DNA of 64,000 nucleotides from Pseudomonas bijieensis (GCF_013347965.1 NZ_CP048810.1:992001-1056000), one strand, 5' to 3'. Positions 46,337 to 56,729 are shown, counted from the stretch's first letter. Notes: generated from the letters alone by a model not told the origin. Translations and numbers: made by a program.

Positions 46337-46825
46337 ATGGCCAAGTCTTCCAAGCCTGCCGAACCCGCCGAACTCCTGGCTGCCGGCACCGAGGCGCAGG
46401 CGCCGCTGGACTCTGCGCTGGATGACCTGATCGGTTATGCCCTGCGCCGTGCCCAGTTGAAACTGTTCCAGAACCTGATCGGCCGGCTCGCCGCCCACGA
46501 TCTGCGGCCGGCCCAATTTTCGGCGTTGGCGATCATCGACCAGAACCCCGGCTTGATGCAGGCCGACCTGGCCAAGGCCCTGGCGATCGAACCGCCGCAA
46601 GTAGTGCCGCTGTTGAACAAACTCGAAAGCCGGGCCCTGGCCGTGCGGGTACGCTGCAAGCCAGACAAGCGCTCCTATGGGATATTCCTCAGCAAGACCG
46701 GCGAAACCTTGCTCAAGGAACTCAAGCAGATTGCCGCACAGAGCGACCTGGACTCCACGGCAGCCCTTTCGGGTGGCGAGCGGGAGGAGTTGCTGCGGTT
46801 GCTGAAGAAGGTTTATCAGCAGTAA
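46337..46825 (+). CDS. MarR-family regulator of ferulate catabolism
   Basis: 162 aa from ATG 46337 (ATG 46325 also possible). Winged helix MarR fold: LIGYALRRAQLKLFQNLIGRLAAHDLRPAQFSALAIIDQNPGLMQADLAKALAIEPPQVVPLLNKLESRALAVRV. Divergent from ech with a palindromic operator between. MarR proteins in this position (FerR of P. fluorescens, HcaR-type elsewhere) respond to hydroxycinnamoyl-CoA thioesters. The best candidate to bind TAGTTA-N7-TAACTA. Convergent with the chemoreceptor gene. Confidence 0.88.
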   Translation: MAKSSKPAEPAELLAAGTEAQAPLDSALDDLIGYALRRAQLKLFQNLIGRLAAHDLRPAQFSALAIIDQNPGLMQADLAKALAIEPPQVVPLLNKLESRALAVRVRCKPDKRSYGIFLSKTGETLLKELKQIAAQSDLDSTAALSGGEREELLRLLKKVYQQ

Positions 46826-46837
46826 GAGCCAGCGCGC

Positions 46838-48796
46838 TCAGGTCCTAAACTGTGCAACAGCCTCACGTAATTCATGTTCCAGACTCTCCAGGTCACCACA
46901 CGCCAGCACCACCTGCTGATTAACTCCCGCGCAATGCTCGGCCTCGTTTCGCACCTGCCTGACATTGCGGCCCACCTCCTCGGCCACAACACTTTGCTGC
47001 TGAGCGCTGGCGGCGTTTTGCTGGTTCATCTGCTCGATGGTCGACACTGCACCGGCGATGCCACCCAATGCGGTACTCACCTGATCGGCAAGCGACACGG
47101 TGTCTGCCATCAAACGCCCGCACCCTTGGATCTGCTCGACGCTGTGCCGGGAAAGATGCTGTAAACCGGCGATCAGCGTCTCGATCTTGTGGGTCGATTC
47201 CTGGGTCCGTCGCGCCAGCGCACGTACTTCATCGGCGACCACGGCAAAACCGCGCCCCTGCTCCCCCGCCCGGGCGGCTTCGATTGCGGCATTGAGCGCT
47301 AGCAGGTTGGTCTGTTCGGCGATCGAGGTAATCACATCAACGACGGTACCGATACTCTCGACCTGCTGTTGCAAGGAGTGGATGGCCTGCTCGGAACGCA
47401 CCATCTCAGCCGCTAAACGATCGATCTGCTCACTCGCCCGTTGCACGATCTGCTCGCCACGGCGCGCCTGGTTATCCGCTTCGTCGGCCGCTTGTGAGGC
47501 TTGCTCGGCGTTCTGTGCCACCTGCTGGACAGTGATCGTCATTTGTTGCATGGCCGTGGCCGCGTGCTCGGTCTCGACCCGTTGGCGTTGGGCAGCGCCA
47601 TGACTCTGGGTACTGAATGCACCCAGCGTCGCGGTCGTTTGCCCAAGGCCTGCAACACTCGATCCGATGCGCGTGACCAGTTGGCGCAAATTGGCTGTCA
47701 TGTCCTCCACCGCCGCCATCAACTCTCCCAACTCGTCTCGTCGTGCAGTCATGTTATTGGCTGCACCACTCAGGTCGCCGTGGGCAATACGCTGGGCAGC
47801 CTGCAACGCTTCGCGCAGGGGCACGACGATCAGATGACGGATAACCAGGGAGGCCAACAACGCCAGGACGACGATCACCACGGCCCCCACTGCTTGCAGC
47901 CGCATGACTGAATGGCCGCGTTCGCCCATCTGTACCTGCCTGTCGGCGGCGGCCTGTTCGACCTGGCTCAATACGGTTTGCGCCTGGGCGTCCATCTGCA
48001 CGGCGGTTTGTTTGCTTAGCCCACGGCTCTCGCGATAGCGCGCAAACGCCTTGCGATATTCGACCAAAGCCGCCTTTGCTGCCGCCAGGGACGCCTCGGA
48101 GCTCTCATCCACCCGGCCCTGGAGCAACTCCAGGGCGTTGCTCATTTCCTCTACCAATTCGTCCCAGCGTTGGAGAGCAGCCGGTGCGCCCTCGCCCACA
48201 TAGACAAACTCGTTATTGCGGGCGACCAGCAATTTTCGCAGCAGTGCCGAGGCCTGTTCTGCCAGGCTCAGCGGATCACCCTCCAGCGCCTGGCCGCTGT
48301 TCAATACGTCGCGTACCTGGTCGTACATATCCAGTTCGACAGTCTCGAACTGCAGGCGGGCCTGCTCAGCCTGTTCCTGCATATGACGCAACGCCTCTGC
48401 CGCCAGGCGTTGGTGATCGACAAACTGTGCGAACTGGCCTTGGTAATCCTCGATGGATCGCTGCATCGCGGTCAGCAAGGGCACATCGGTGGCAGCTACC
48501 TGCGCCTTTACCGCCTGGAGCCGAGCGCCGAGTGTGCCTATCAGTTCCTTGACCTCGCGCATCGCCAGGGGCTCGGGATCCAGTGCGTAGGTTTTCTCGG
48601 CATTGCGCATCTGCAGCGTCAGGTGATTGATCTCCACCATGGTGCTGACCTGTAGGCTGTGTTCAAGCAGGCTGGCGGTGGCATACAGACCCTGGGCGAT
48701 AGCGGCCACCGCGAGCAGGGAAACCAGGCCGAAACCGAGCAGCAGTTTCTGCCCCACCGAACAGTCGACGAGCAACCGGGCAGTTTTCTTCAGCAT
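46838..48796 (-). CDS. Methyl-accepting chemotaxis protein with helical bimodular (HBM-like) sensor
   Basis: 652 aa from ATG 48796 (RBS AAGGATAAGAAC). Transmembrane helix 1 is at about residues 17-38; the roughly 250-residue all-helical periplasmic domain ([35 protein letters not shown]...) fits the helical bimodular type known from McpS. Helix 2 is near residue 300 ([20 protein letters not shown]), followed by HAMP and the signalling tip [38 protein letters not shown] receptors typically sense organic acids. Its place between ferulate and coniferyl alcohol genes suggests, but does not prove, an aromatic-related ligand. Confidence 0.85.
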   Translation of the reverse strand: MLKKTARLLVDCSVGQKLLLGFGLVSLLAVAAIAQGLYATASLLEHSLQVSTMVEINHLTLQMRNAEKTYALDPEPLAMREVKELIGTLGARLQAVKAQVAATDVPLLTAMQRSIEDYQGQFAQFVDHQRLAAEALRHMQEQAEQARLQFETVELDMYDQVRDVLNSGQALEGDPLSLAEQASALLRKLLVARNNEFVYVGEGAPAALQRWDELVEEMSNALELLQGRVDESSEASLAAAKAALVEYRKAFARYRESRGLSKQTAVQMDAQAQTVLSQVEQAAADRQVQMGERGHSVMRLQAVGAVVIVVLALLASLVIRHLIVVPLREALQAAQRIAHGDLSGAANNMTARRDELGELMAAVEDMTANLRQLVTRIGSSVAGLGQTTATLGAFSTQSHGAAQRQRVETEHAATAMQQMTITVQQVAQNAEQASQAADEADNQARRGEQIVQRASEQIDRLAAEMVRSEQAIHSLQQQVESIGTVVDVITSIAEQTNLLALNAAIEAARAGEQGRGFAVVADEVRALARRTQESTHKIETLIAGLQHLSRHSVEQIQGCGRLMADTVSLADQVSTALGGIAGAVSTIEQMNQQNAASAQQQSVVAEEVGRNVRQVRNEAEHCAGVNQQVVLACGDLESLEHELREAVAQFRT

Positions 48797-48848
48797 TGTT
48801 CTTATCCTTATGCCTGAAGGGAATTCAGCAGCATTGTTGGCGTATCCA

Positions 48849-48879
48849 GGCCGGGCAAGCCGCGTTGGCTTGCCCGGCC
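48849..48879 (-). terminator. Strong GC hairpin at the end of the RND operon
   Basis: GGCCGGGCAAGCC (48849-48861) and GGCTTGCCCGGCC (48867-48879) form a perfect 13-bp stem with a 5-base loop, 30 bases after the RND permease stop. No T-tract follows, so termination may need Rho or the hairpin may protect the 3' end. Confidence 0.6.
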
Positions 48880-48908
48880 CGCCTCCATGGTTGCCAGCGT
48901 GCCGCCTG

Positions 48909-51344
48909 TCAGCCCTCTTCGACCGGCTGCAACGCGCTGGCAACCTCAGGCTTTTTTGCGAACAACCGTTTCGGCAACAGGAAGTACGCCAACGCCGGCA
49001 GCAGGATCAGCGCGCCAAGCATGTTCACCAGGAACATGAAGGCCAGCAGGATGCCCATGTCGGCCTGGAACTTGATCGGCGAGAAAGCCCAGGTCGCCAC
49101 GGCGATGGCCAGGCTGATGCCGGTCAATAGCACCACCTTGCCGGTGAACAGCAGCGCGCGGTAGTAGGCCTCGGACAGCGTGGCGCCAGCACGCATGTGC
49201 GTCAGGATGACGCTCAGCACGTAGAGCGCATAGTCGACACCAATGCCCACCCCCAGGGCGATCACTGGCAAGGTCGCCACCTTGACCCCCATGCCGAGGC
49301 CGACCATCAAGGCCTCGCAGAGAATCGAGGTGAGCATCAAAGGCAGCACGGCAGCGAGCACCGCACGCCAGGAACGGAAGGTCACCCAGCAGAGCAGGAT
49401 CACCGCACCGTAGACCCAGAACAGCATCTCGCGCATGGCTTTCTTCACCACGATATTGGTCGCCGCCTCGATCCCGGCGCTCCCCGCGGCAAGCATGAAC
49501 TTCACCTCCGGCAGGTGCTGTTGGGCGATAAACGCTTCGCTGGCCTGCACCACCCGTTCCAGGGTTTCGGCCTTATGGTCGGCCAGGTAAACGTAGAGCG
49601 AGAGCAGTGAACAGCCCTGGTTGAACAGTTCTCGTGGCGCGCGCGTCTGTACCGCGCCGAGAGCGCCGTCGTTGGGGATCAACTCGTACCACTTGAAGTT
49701 GCCCTCGTTATAACCGGCGGCGGCGATCTTGCTCAGGGCGGCCATGGAGTTGGTCGATTCGACGCCCGGCAATTGCTCGAGCTGCCAGGCCAGGGCGTCC
49801 ACCGCCGCCAGGGTTGTGTAACGGGTGCATTGGTCTTCCGGGGTTTTCACCATGACCACGAAGATGTCCGAACTGGCCGCATAGTTTTGCGTCATGAAGG
49901 CTGCATCGCGGTTGTAGCGCGAGTCTGGGCGTAGCTCCGGGGCGCCGGGATCGAGGTCGCCGATCTTCAAGTGCAGGCTGATGGCGAAACCACCGATCGC
50001 CAGGGCCAGACCGGCCAGGCAAGCCACATAGGCCCAGGAGCGCCGGGTGAACAGATCGAGAAAACTCCAGAGCGGATGTTTGACGTTCGCTTTCAGCTCG
50101 GCGGTTTCCGCCCGCAAACTGCGCTCGGCCGCCTTGGCGCCGACGCCGATATAACTGAGCAAAATAGGCAGCAGGATCAGGTTGGTGAAGATCAGCACCG
50201 CCACGCCGATACTGGCGGTGATCGCCAGGTCCTGGATCACCCGGATCTTGATCACCATCAGCACGGCGAAGCCCACCGCATCGCAGAGCAACGCGGTCAT
50301 GCCGGCGGCGAACAGCCGGCGGAAGGTATAGCGCGCAGCGACCACCCGGTGCGTGCCTCGACCGATGTCCTGCATGATGCCGTTCATCTTCTGCGCGCCG
50401 TGACTCATGCCGATGGCGAACACCAAAAAAGGCACCAGCGCCGAGTAAGGGTCAAGGTCGTAACCGAGGCTGGCGAGCAGGCCTATCTGCCAGAGCACCG
50501 CCACCAGCGAGCAGAGCACCACCAGCGACGTGCTGCGCGCACAACGGGTATACCAGTAGAGCACCGCCACGGTCACCAGCACGGCAACCACGAAGAACAG
50601 CATGACCTGGACCAATCCGGCGATCAGGTCGCCGATGATCTTGGTGAATCCGGTGATGTGAATCTGGATTCGATCGCTCTGGTACTTGTCGCGCAAGGCC
50701 TCCAATTGCCGGGAGAACTCGCCAGCATCCAAGGCCTTGCCGGTCACCGGATTGAGTTCCAGCAGCGGCACGAATATCACGCTGGACTGGAAATTGCCGG
50801 CCACCAGTTGGCCGATCTCACCGGAACGGGCCACATTGGTGCGTACCTGCTCCAGGCTCGCCGCAGAACCGTCATAGGCGTCCGGGATCACCGTACCGCC
50901 ATCGAGCCCCTCCTCCGTCACCGCGGTCCAGCGGGTCGTCGGCGTCCATAACGACTTCATATAAGGTTTGTCGACGCCGGGCAGCAAATAGATCTCGTCG
51001 TTGAGCTTGGCCAGGACCTCGAGGTAGTCCTTGTCGAAGATACTGCCGTCCTTGATCTCCACCGCGATGCGAATCGAATTGCCCAAGCCGCTCAATTCGC
51101 TACGCCGCTCGAGAAAGTTGGCGACGTAAGGGTGAGAGGCCGGGATGGTCTTCTCGAAACTGGCGTTGAGGCCGATCTTGCTGGCCTGGAAACCCAGCAC
51201 CAGGGTCACCAGCAAGCAGAGCAGAATCACCCAGGGCCGGTGGTTGAAAATCGCCCGCTCACCCAGATTGCCGGAACGCGGATCGAAATCCTCCAGGCGG
51301 GCGATCACCACTTGCTGTTCGAGGGAGGGATTATGGTCGTTCAC
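48909..51344 (-). CDS. RND/MMPL-family permease of a DUF1302-DUF1329 module
   Basis: 811 aa from GTG 51344 (TTGGAGTCCGAT upstream). Two halves, each with one helix, a periplasmic domain and a cluster of five helices with sterol-sensing-like character ([41 protein letters not shown]). Conserved [21 protein letters not shown] and [18 protein letters not shown] are typical of the MMPL branch that moves lipids or hydrophobic molecules. No membrane fusion protein is nearby, unlike drug-efflux RND systems. Last of a run calA-DUF1302-DUF1329-YCF48-RND on one strand. Its substrate may be the aromatic alcohol, a conjugate, or a lipid; unproven. Confidence 0.87.
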   Translation of the reverse strand: MNDHNPSLEQQVVIARLEDFDPRSGNLGERAIFNHRPWVILLCLLVTLVLGFQASKIGLNASFEKTIPASHPYVANFLERRSELSGLGNSIRIAVEIKDGSIFDKDYLEVLAKLNDEIYLLPGVDKPYMKSLWTPTTRWTAVTEEGLDGGTVIPDAYDGSAASLEQVRTNVARSGEIGQLVAGNFQSSVIFVPLLELNPVTGKALDAGEFSRQLEALRDKYQSDRIQIHITGFTKIIGDLIAGLVQVMLFFVVAVLVTVAVLYWYTRCARSTSLVVLCSLVAVLWQIGLLASLGYDLDPYSALVPFLVFAIGMSHGAQKMNGIMQDIGRGTHRVVAARYTFRRLFAAGMTALLCDAVGFAVLMVIKIRVIQDLAITASIGVAVLIFTNLILLPILLSYIGVGAKAAERSLRAETAELKANVKHPLWSFLDLFTRRSWAYVACLAGLALAIGGFAISLHLKIGDLDPGAPELRPDSRYNRDAAFMTQNYAASSDIFVVMVKTPEDQCTRYTTLAAVDALAWQLEQLPGVESTNSMAALSKIAAAGYNEGNFKWYELIPNDGALGAVQTRAPRELFNQGCSLLSLYVYLADHKAETLERVVQASEAFIAQQHLPEVKFMLAAGSAGIEAATNIVVKKAMREMLFWVYGAVILLCWVTFRSWRAVLAAVLPLMLTSILCEALMVGLGMGVKVATLPVIALGVGIGVDYALYVLSVILTHMRAGATLSEAYYRALLFTGKVVLLTGISLAIAVATWAFSPIKFQADMGILLAFMFLVNMLGALILLPALAYFLLPKRLFAKKPEVASALQPVEEG

Positions 51345-51387
51345 ATCGGACTCCAAATTCGGCCGTGTAGGGCTCTGGCAGGTTGTT

Positions 51388-52467
51388 TCAGCGTTGGGCC
51401 GAGAAAAGGTCTTGGTTGAGACGGGTCGGGCCACTCATGCCGACGCAGATCAAACTGCCATCCGGGGCAGCCACTAAACCTGCAACCGAGGTGCCGGTCG
51501 GGCCGGCCAGGTGCCGAAAGCTGCTCCCTTGACTCGGACTGATCAGCAGATCGCCAGCCTGGCTGACCAGCACCAGCGCGCCGTCAGGCAGTTTGGTGGC
51601 CGCAGAAAACGCTACCTCCAAGCCGGTTTCGATGCGTCGCCAGCGGGCCCCCTGGTCGTTCGACCAATAAGCGTTGCCACGCAGCCCGAAGGCCACCAAC
51701 GTTCCACCGGCGCCGCCCTGCAGGCCAAAAAAACTGCCGTCATAGGGCGAGTCCAGCGCCTGGAAGCTGCGACCGTTATCGCTGGAACGCAGCAGCAGAC
51801 CGCGCTCACCCACGATGAACAGCGCGCCGCCGGCGGCGCGAATACCGTACAGATTGAGGCCCTCGGGGTTATCCACCTGTTGCATCCATGGCTGCCAGTT
51901 GTCGCCACCGTCCACGGTGCGCAGAATCAGGCCGTAGGCGCCGACGGCATAGCCGTTACGGCGGTCGCTGAAGTACAGGTCGAGAAATGGCTTGTCCGGG
52001 CCATCGGCAACCAGTCGCTCGGCGTCTTTGAGCTGCTTGGCGTCGTTGCCCTGTTGCGCCGACACCAACGCCAGCTGCGCGGCGGCGACACCATCGAGTT
52101 GTTTGACCCAGGTTTCACCACCATCCGAGCTGTGAAGAATCACGCCCATATGGCCGACTGCCCAGCCCTGCTCGGCATCGACAAACTGCACCGCCGTCAG
52201 GCTGACGCTCACAGGCACGCGGGCTTGGCGCCAGTGTTTGCCGGAGTCATCAGAGAGCAGGACGATGCCGCGTTCGCCGACCGCCACCAGCCGTTCGCCG
52301 GCACGGGTTACCGCCAGCAGCACCGCATGGTCGGCCTTGGCACTTTGCAGCGCTGCCTGGTCGAGTAGCGAAATCCGCGGGCTGGCCGCGGCCCAACCTG
52401 GCACCAGCAATGCCGCCAGCAGCAAGGTCGCCGGCAGCACCCTCGTGAGTGAAAAGTTAACGATCAT
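51388..52467 (-). CDS. YCF48-like beta-propeller protein
   Basis: 359 aa with a signal peptide (MIVNFSLTRVLPATLLLAALLVPGWAAA). Repeated propeller blades of the YCF48/photosystem II stability factor type: GERGIVLLSDDSGKHWRQ, GHMGVILHSSDGGETWVK, GAYGLILRTVDGGDNWQPW, GERGLLLRSSDNGRSFQAL, GLRGNAYWSNDQGARWRR. Periplasmic. In this setting it accompanies RND, DUF1329 and DUF1302 genes; a role as assembly or scaffold factor for the envelope complex is an inference. ATG 52467 is behind TTGGAGCAGAC. Confidence 0.85.
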   Translation of the reverse strand: MIVNFSLTRVLPATLLLAALLVPGWAAASPRISLLDQAALQSAKADHAVLLAVTRAGERLVAVGERGIVLLSDDSGKHWRQARVPVSVSLTAVQFVDAEQGWAVGHMGVILHSSDGGETWVKQLDGVAAAQLALVSAQQGNDAKQLKDAERLVADGPDKPFLDLYFSDRRNGYAVGAYGLILRTVDGGDNWQPWMQQVDNPEGLNLYGIRAAGGALFIVGERGLLLRSSDNGRSFQALDSPYDGSFFGLQGGAGGTLVAFGLRGNAYWSNDQGARWRRIETGLEVAFSAATKLPDGALVLVSQAGDLLISPSQGSSFRHLAGPTGTSVAGLVAAPDGSLICVGMSGPTRLNQDLFSAQR

Positions 52468-52551
52468 GTCTGCTCCAACCACCCATAGAGTTATCCAAAC
52501 GCTAATTGCACAACGCGCCGAACCTGGGGGTTCGGCGCCCTGGGCAATCCG

Positions 52552-53913
52552 TTAGCGCATGCTGTCGCTGGCCATGGCATCCGGGGTGAAAAACGCGGAC
52601 GGCGGACGTGGATAGCTCTGGTACTGCACGCCCAGGTCGTTGGCCGATGAGTTCAGGAAGTAGGCGCCGGTCTCCAGGTTGTAGCTGCCCCACATCATTT
52701 GCGCGGTCAGCGCGGGCATTTCAGGCGCCAGCAGCGTCAGCGAATAGTTATGCCGACCCAACTTGCCTTGCGCGTCATACCCGTCGAGCAGCAGCACCTG
52801 CCAGGAGTCCTCGTCCACGTAATAGGTGCGCTTGGGCACCACGTGACGCTTGCCGTCCTTGAGCGTCGCGCTCACCACCCACACCCGGTGTTTCTCCCAG
52901 CGCACCAGATCCGGGTTGAGGAAGCCCGGCTTGACCAGCTCGTCACTGGGTGCCGCCGCGGCGCGGTTGTTGTTGTAAGGCACCAGCAGCTCTTTCTTGC
53001 CGATCAGTTTGAGGTCGTGGCGGTCGGTCGGGCCGAAAATCATGAAGGCTTCGTCGAAAAAGCCGACGCCCGAGGTGACGAAGTCCGGCGTGTCATAGGC
53101 AATGTTCGGCGCACGCCGTACCCGACGTTGGCCAACCAGGTACTGCCAGGCGGCACGCTTGCCCGGATCCATGTCCCAATGGGTCATCAGCCCCTCGCCC
53201 GCCTTGGACGACGGGAGTTCCGTGGCCAGCTTGCCGATCAGAAACTTGCCATCAAAGGTATCCAGGCTGCCCTCTTTGAAGTAATAGGGATGCTGGTACC
53301 AGAAACGCGCGCGGGTGGCCTGGATCTTCTTGCCGCCAGCGGTCATCAGCCAGGTATCAAAAGGCGCATAGAAGGTGTCGCCACCCTGCCAGGACAGGCG
53401 GTAGTTCCACAACACCTCGGCACCGTTCTGCGGCAATGGGAAGGGAATCCCGCCATAAGCACCGCTGACTTTCTCGGTTTCCACCTCGAGGTTTGCACGG
53501 GTGGCGTTCTTCAGGGTGTTGTCATACACCCACTGCGGGGCAGCGGCACTGCGCCGGGTCGGATAGACGTCCAGGCGGTAGCCCGGATATTTCTGCAACA
53601 GGGCCTTGGTCCCCTCGGCCAACTGATCGGCGTACTGGGCCATGTTGGACGCGCTCACCGAATACAGCGGCTTGTCGGCAGCGAATGGGTCGGCACGCTT
53701 GTCGCCGTTCTTGTAGCCTGCCGGCGCTTTGGTGTAGCCCCCGGTCCATTCGGGGATGCTGCCGTCTTTGTTACCGGCGCGCTCGGCGCCCATGGGTGTA
53801 AGGTCGGTATTAAGCCGTGCGGCCTGCTCAGGGGAAACCGCCGCCTGCACCAGGCCGGCGCTTAACAAGGCAATGGCCAGGGCCGAAATACGCAAGGAAA
53901 ATTTGCTTTGCAT
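52552..53913 (-). CDS. DUF1329 outer-membrane-associated protein (LolB-like fold family)
   Basis: 453 aa with signal peptide (LRISALAIALLSAGLVQAA). DUF1329 features: LTPMGAERAGNKDGSIPEWTGGY at the N-terminus, IPFPLPQNGAEVLWNYRLSWQGGD in the middle and VPKRTYYVDEDSWQVLLLDGYDAQG later. The family is distantly related to outer-membrane lipoprotein-sorting proteins and is found with DUF1302 porin-like proteins and RND permeases. Probably periplasmic, delivering or receiving hydrophobic cargo at the outer membrane. Separated from the DUF1302 gene by 18 bases. Confidence 0.87.
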   Translation of the reverse strand: MQSKFSLRISALAIALLSAGLVQAAVSPEQAARLNTDLTPMGAERAGNKDGSIPEWTGGYTKAPAGYKNGDKRADPFAADKPLYSVSASNMAQYADQLAEGTKALLQKYPGYRLDVYPTRRSAAAPQWVYDNTLKNATRANLEVETEKVSGAYGGIPFPLPQNGAEVLWNYRLSWQGGDTFYAPFDTWLMTAGGKKIQATRARFWYQHPYYFKEGSLDTFDGKFLIGKLATELPSSKAGEGLMTHWDMDPGKRAAWQYLVGQRRVRRAPNIAYDTPDFVTSGVGFFDEAFMIFGPTDRHDLKLIGKKELLVPYNNNRAAAAPSDELVKPGFLNPDLVRWEKHRVWVVSATLKDGKRHVVPKRTYYVDEDSWQVLLLDGYDAQGKLGRHNYSLTLLAPEMPALTAQMMWGSYNLETGAYFLNSSANDLGVQYQSYPRPPSAFFTPDAMASDSMR

Positions 53914-53931
53914 AGCGGATGAAACCTCTTA

Positions 53932-55578
53932 TTAGAATGTGGTTTTCACGTACATGGAGACGAAGTCACGGTCGGCCAGCGATTGCCCATAGCTGAAGTT
54001 GCCGTCTTCGCGCAGTCCCGCCTCCTTCTTGCCGAAGAAGTTCACGTAGTTCACGCCGAAGTCCCAGCGCTGCAAATAAGTGGCCTTGAGTCCGACGCTC
54101 CAGTCGCCGGCATGGGTGTTGCCGAAACCGGCCTTGCTGACCGCCGAGGAACGCCCATCGAGTACCACTCCAAAGCCCACCGGTACGGTCAGGTCGAGGC
54201 CGTCGGCCACCTGGAAGTAGGCCGGCTCGGCCAGCACCCGCAGTGCGGTGGCGTCACGGGTGGTATTGGAGTCCAATGCCGCACGGTTCTCGGTAACGCT
54301 GAGGGTGCGGTTCCAGGCCAGTTCGGCGAGTACCGAACCGCCGTCCCATAGTGCGTTGGGCGACAGCAGGTAAATGGTCGAGAGGTTGACGTGCGCGGTC
54401 TTGCCCTTGGCGTAGAGCGCGTTGTCGCTGTTGTCGGCCGCCATGCCAGGTGTCACCACCTGCAGGTTGCTCACCAGGGGCGCATCCCAACGCACCGAGC
54501 TTTCGCCGGCGAAGTTGAACGGGCCGTGAGCGGTGGAGAAGCTGACGCCGACGGTCTTGATGTCTTCGGCGTAGACCTGGCGGTAGGAGCCGAGGATCGG
54601 CAGCCCGGTAGCGGCCGCCGCTGCACCATCCAGGTAGGCATAGAGTGCGCTCGGGGCCTTGTCGTGATACTTCGCGGCGTAGAAGCCCAGCTCAAGCTCC
54701 GTGCCTTCGGGCTTGTAGCGCAGTTGCATGCCGCCCTGCCCGCTATTTTTGGCTTCGATGTCAGAGGCATGAACGGTGGTGTTGCCAAACACCTCAGTCC
54801 AGTCGCCCGAACCTTTGCCGATGCCATCGTTATCGCTCAGGTAGCTGCCCGCACCCGGCAGGTTGGAACGCTCCCATTCGAACTGATAGTACGCACCCAC
54901 CGACAACTGAGGGTTGATCTGCAACTGCCCGGACACTTGATTGACCGGCCGCAGGATTTCCTTGAACTGGGTACCTGGTACGCTGAGCAGCTTGACGATG
55001 TCGCTAGGCCCTTGGGCGGCGGCGATGCCGTTGCCACCGTAGAACAGGCTTTCGCCATAGATCAGGCTGTGTCGGCCGAGGCGCACGGTGCCCTGGCTTG
55101 CGTCACCGACATCGCCGCGCACGAACACGAAGGCGTCCAGCAACTCGGCGTCACGCCCGTGCAGTTCGCGGGTATCGTCGAGGAAGTGGCGCTGGTCGCT
55201 GCTGTCGGTGTCCTTGTTATAGACATCGTCGTACCAGGCCGCCCCGCTGAGCCGCAGGCCATAGTTTTCCCGACTCAGGTCCATTTCACTGAACAGGTCC
55301 AGGCGGTTGGAGACCAGGCCGCTGCTGAAGTTCTTGTCGCCCTGGCTTTGTATCGAGGGATACAAGCCTCCCGCCGTCGGCGCGTTGACCAGATTGTCGT
55401 CGGCGCCGTTGAGTCGCCAGGCCTGGCTGTATTTGATGGTGTTGTCCCAACGCAAACGCCATTCACTGTCGCCCAAGTCTATTTGTGCGGCTTGAGACTG
55501 GCCGGCCCAGCTCGCCAGACACACCGAGAGCGCCATGGCGGAACGCTTGAAGCCTGGATAGCAACGAGAGTTGTGCAT
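53932..55578 (-). CDS. DUF1302 outer-membrane beta-barrel protein
   Basis: 548 aa from ATG 55578 (GAGGAACAAC upstream; another ATG at 55590 is less well placed). Signal peptide MALSVCLASWAGQSQAA, then a beta-barrel: QIDLGDSEWRLRWDNTIKYSQAWRL, GLVSNRLDLFSEMDLSRENYGLRLSGAAWYDDVYN, and a terminal strand ending FVSMYVKTTF. Probable outer-membrane channel for hydrophobic or aromatic substrates. It lies 109 bases after calA on the same strand and likely shares its sigma-54 promoter. Confidence 0.86.
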   Translation of the reverse strand: MHNSRCYPGFKRSAMALSVCLASWAGQSQAAQIDLGDSEWRLRWDNTIKYSQAWRLNGADDNLVNAPTAGGLYPSIQSQGDKNFSSGLVSNRLDLFSEMDLSRENYGLRLSGAAWYDDVYNKDTDSSDQRHFLDDTRELHGRDAELLDAFVFVRGDVGDASQGTVRLGRHSLIYGESLFYGGNGIAAAQGPSDIVKLLSVPGTQFKEILRPVNQVSGQLQINPQLSVGAYYQFEWERSNLPGAGSYLSDNDGIGKGSGDWTEVFGNTTVHASDIEAKNSGQGGMQLRYKPEGTELELGFYAAKYHDKAPSALYAYLDGAAAAATGLPILGSYRQVYAEDIKTVGVSFSTAHGPFNFAGESSVRWDAPLVSNLQVVTPGMAADNSDNALYAKGKTAHVNLSTIYLLSPNALWDGGSVLAELAWNRTLSVTENRAALDSNTTRDATALRVLAEPAYFQVADGLDLTVPVGFGVVLDGRSSAVSKAGFGNTHAGDWSVGLKATYLQRWDFGVNYVNFFGKKEAGLREDGNFSYGQSLADRDFVSMYVKTTF

Positions 55579-55687
55579 GTTGTTCCTCATTATTCTTGTT
55601 GTTGGAAGCAGGTTTTATGAGCCGATCATTCGCTCGAAAACGACCGACAATGAATTGCGCGAAAAGGCGTGGCCCAAGGTTCCTCAT

Positions 55688-56455
55688 TCAGACGTAAGTG
55701 GACGCCAGCCCCCCATCGACGGGCAGGTTGATGCCATTGACCCAGCGAGATTCGTCAGCGCACAGGAAGGCAATGGCGGCCGCCACCTCATCGGCGTAGG
55801 CCGGGCGTTTCATGCGGTGGGCGTCAGCGTCGATGCGCTCTTTACCGAGCATGGCGACGAAATCACCCAGGATTGGGGTGAACACCGGGCCCGGAGCCAC
55901 GCAGTTCATGCGAACCGAGGTCTGCAAGAACCATGGCTGGGCCTGCAAAGCGTTCCAGACGATCAAGGCTTCTTTGAAGTACTGGTAGCAGCTCTCCGGA
56001 GGCACCGGGTGTTCGGCCAACCAGGCCTGGCCATCCGCAAAACTGTCGGTACGGGCCAAGGCCTTGTGCAAATCCACCCGCAGTGGCCACTCCGCGCCCA
56101 GGATCGAAGCGACGTTGACGATGCTGCCACCGGCCCGGATACGCGGCAGCAGCGCTGCGCAGAGATGGCGCAGCCCCAGATAATTGATCTGGGCAACCCG
56201 TTGTGGATCGGCGGTGCCCGGCACCCCGGCGATATTGCACAGGCCGTCGAGGGTGTCCGGTAACTGCCGCACCGCCGCGTCGATGGCATCCGGGTGGCTG
56301 AGGTCAGCCTGGATGAAATGATCCAGGCTCAGGTGGGGCTCATTGCGATCCATGCCGATGACGATGGCGCCGTGGGCACGCAGGATTCGGGCGGTTTCGG
56401 CGCCAATGCCCGAGGACACCCCGGTCACGACTATCCTTTTACTGGTCAGCTTCAT
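55688..56455 (-). CDS. calA: Coniferyl alcohol dehydrogenase
   Basis: 255-residue short-chain dehydrogenase oxidising coniferyl alcohol to coniferyl aldehyde with NAD+. It has TGVSSGIGAETARIL for cofactor binding, NIAGVPGTADPQ and the active-site YQYFK (YxxxK), and ends INLPVDGGLASTYV. Length and sequence match CalA of eugenol-degrading Pseudomonas as I recall it. CalB, the next enzyme, is encoded 4 kb away. A sigma-54 promoter and a palindrome lie upstream. Confidence 0.92.
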   Translation of the reverse strand: MKLTSKRIVVTGVSSGIGAETARILRAHGAIVIGMDRNEPHLSLDHFIQADLSHPDAIDAAVRQLPDTLDGLCNIAGVPGTADPQRVAQINYLGLRHLCAALLPRIRAGGSIVNVASILGAEWPLRVDLHKALARTDSFADGQAWLAEHPVPPESCYQYFKEALIVWNALQAQPWFLQTSVRMNCVAPGPVFTPILGDFVAMLGKERIDADAHRMKRPAYADEVAAAIAFLCADESRWVNGINLPVDGGLASTYV

Positions 56456-56527
56456 ACGGGTTCCCCGATTCGTGCTTGTGCTGCCCGCGTTAGGGCGACA
56501 GCCAAGCCATATTGTTATTCGCCGAAT

Positions 56528-56546
56528 TAGTTAATGTCGGTAACTA
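56528..56546 (-). promoter_or_regulatory. Palindromic operator upstream of calA
   Basis: On the minus strand TAGTTACCGACATTAACTA, the same TAGTTA-N7-TAACTA architecture as before ech. It overlaps the expected start point (about 56541) of the sigma-54 promoter, so binding there could repress it. Confidence 0.6.
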
Positions 56547-56552
56547 GTTGTA

Positions 56553-56567
56553 GCAAGCGATATGCCA
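56553..56567 (-). promoter_or_regulatory. Candidate sigma-54 promoter of calA and the envelope module
   Basis: On the minus strand TGGCAT-ATCGC-TTGC matches TGGCAC-N5-TTGC with one mismatch and exact spacing. It lies about 98 bases upstream of calA and opposite the divergent sigma-54 activator gene. Confidence 0.75.
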
Positions 56568-56729
56568 TCTCTGGACAATGACGAGGAAACCGCTCAAGCA
56601 CGCGGCATTCAGCCTGAATAGGGAAAAACAGCGACAGGAAGGCGAGATGGAGCGCGTTAGAAAAGTGATGATTTCAGCAATTTCATGCTGCACTATGCGG
56701 ATTATGATTACTCAAATTAAGGGTTTCTG

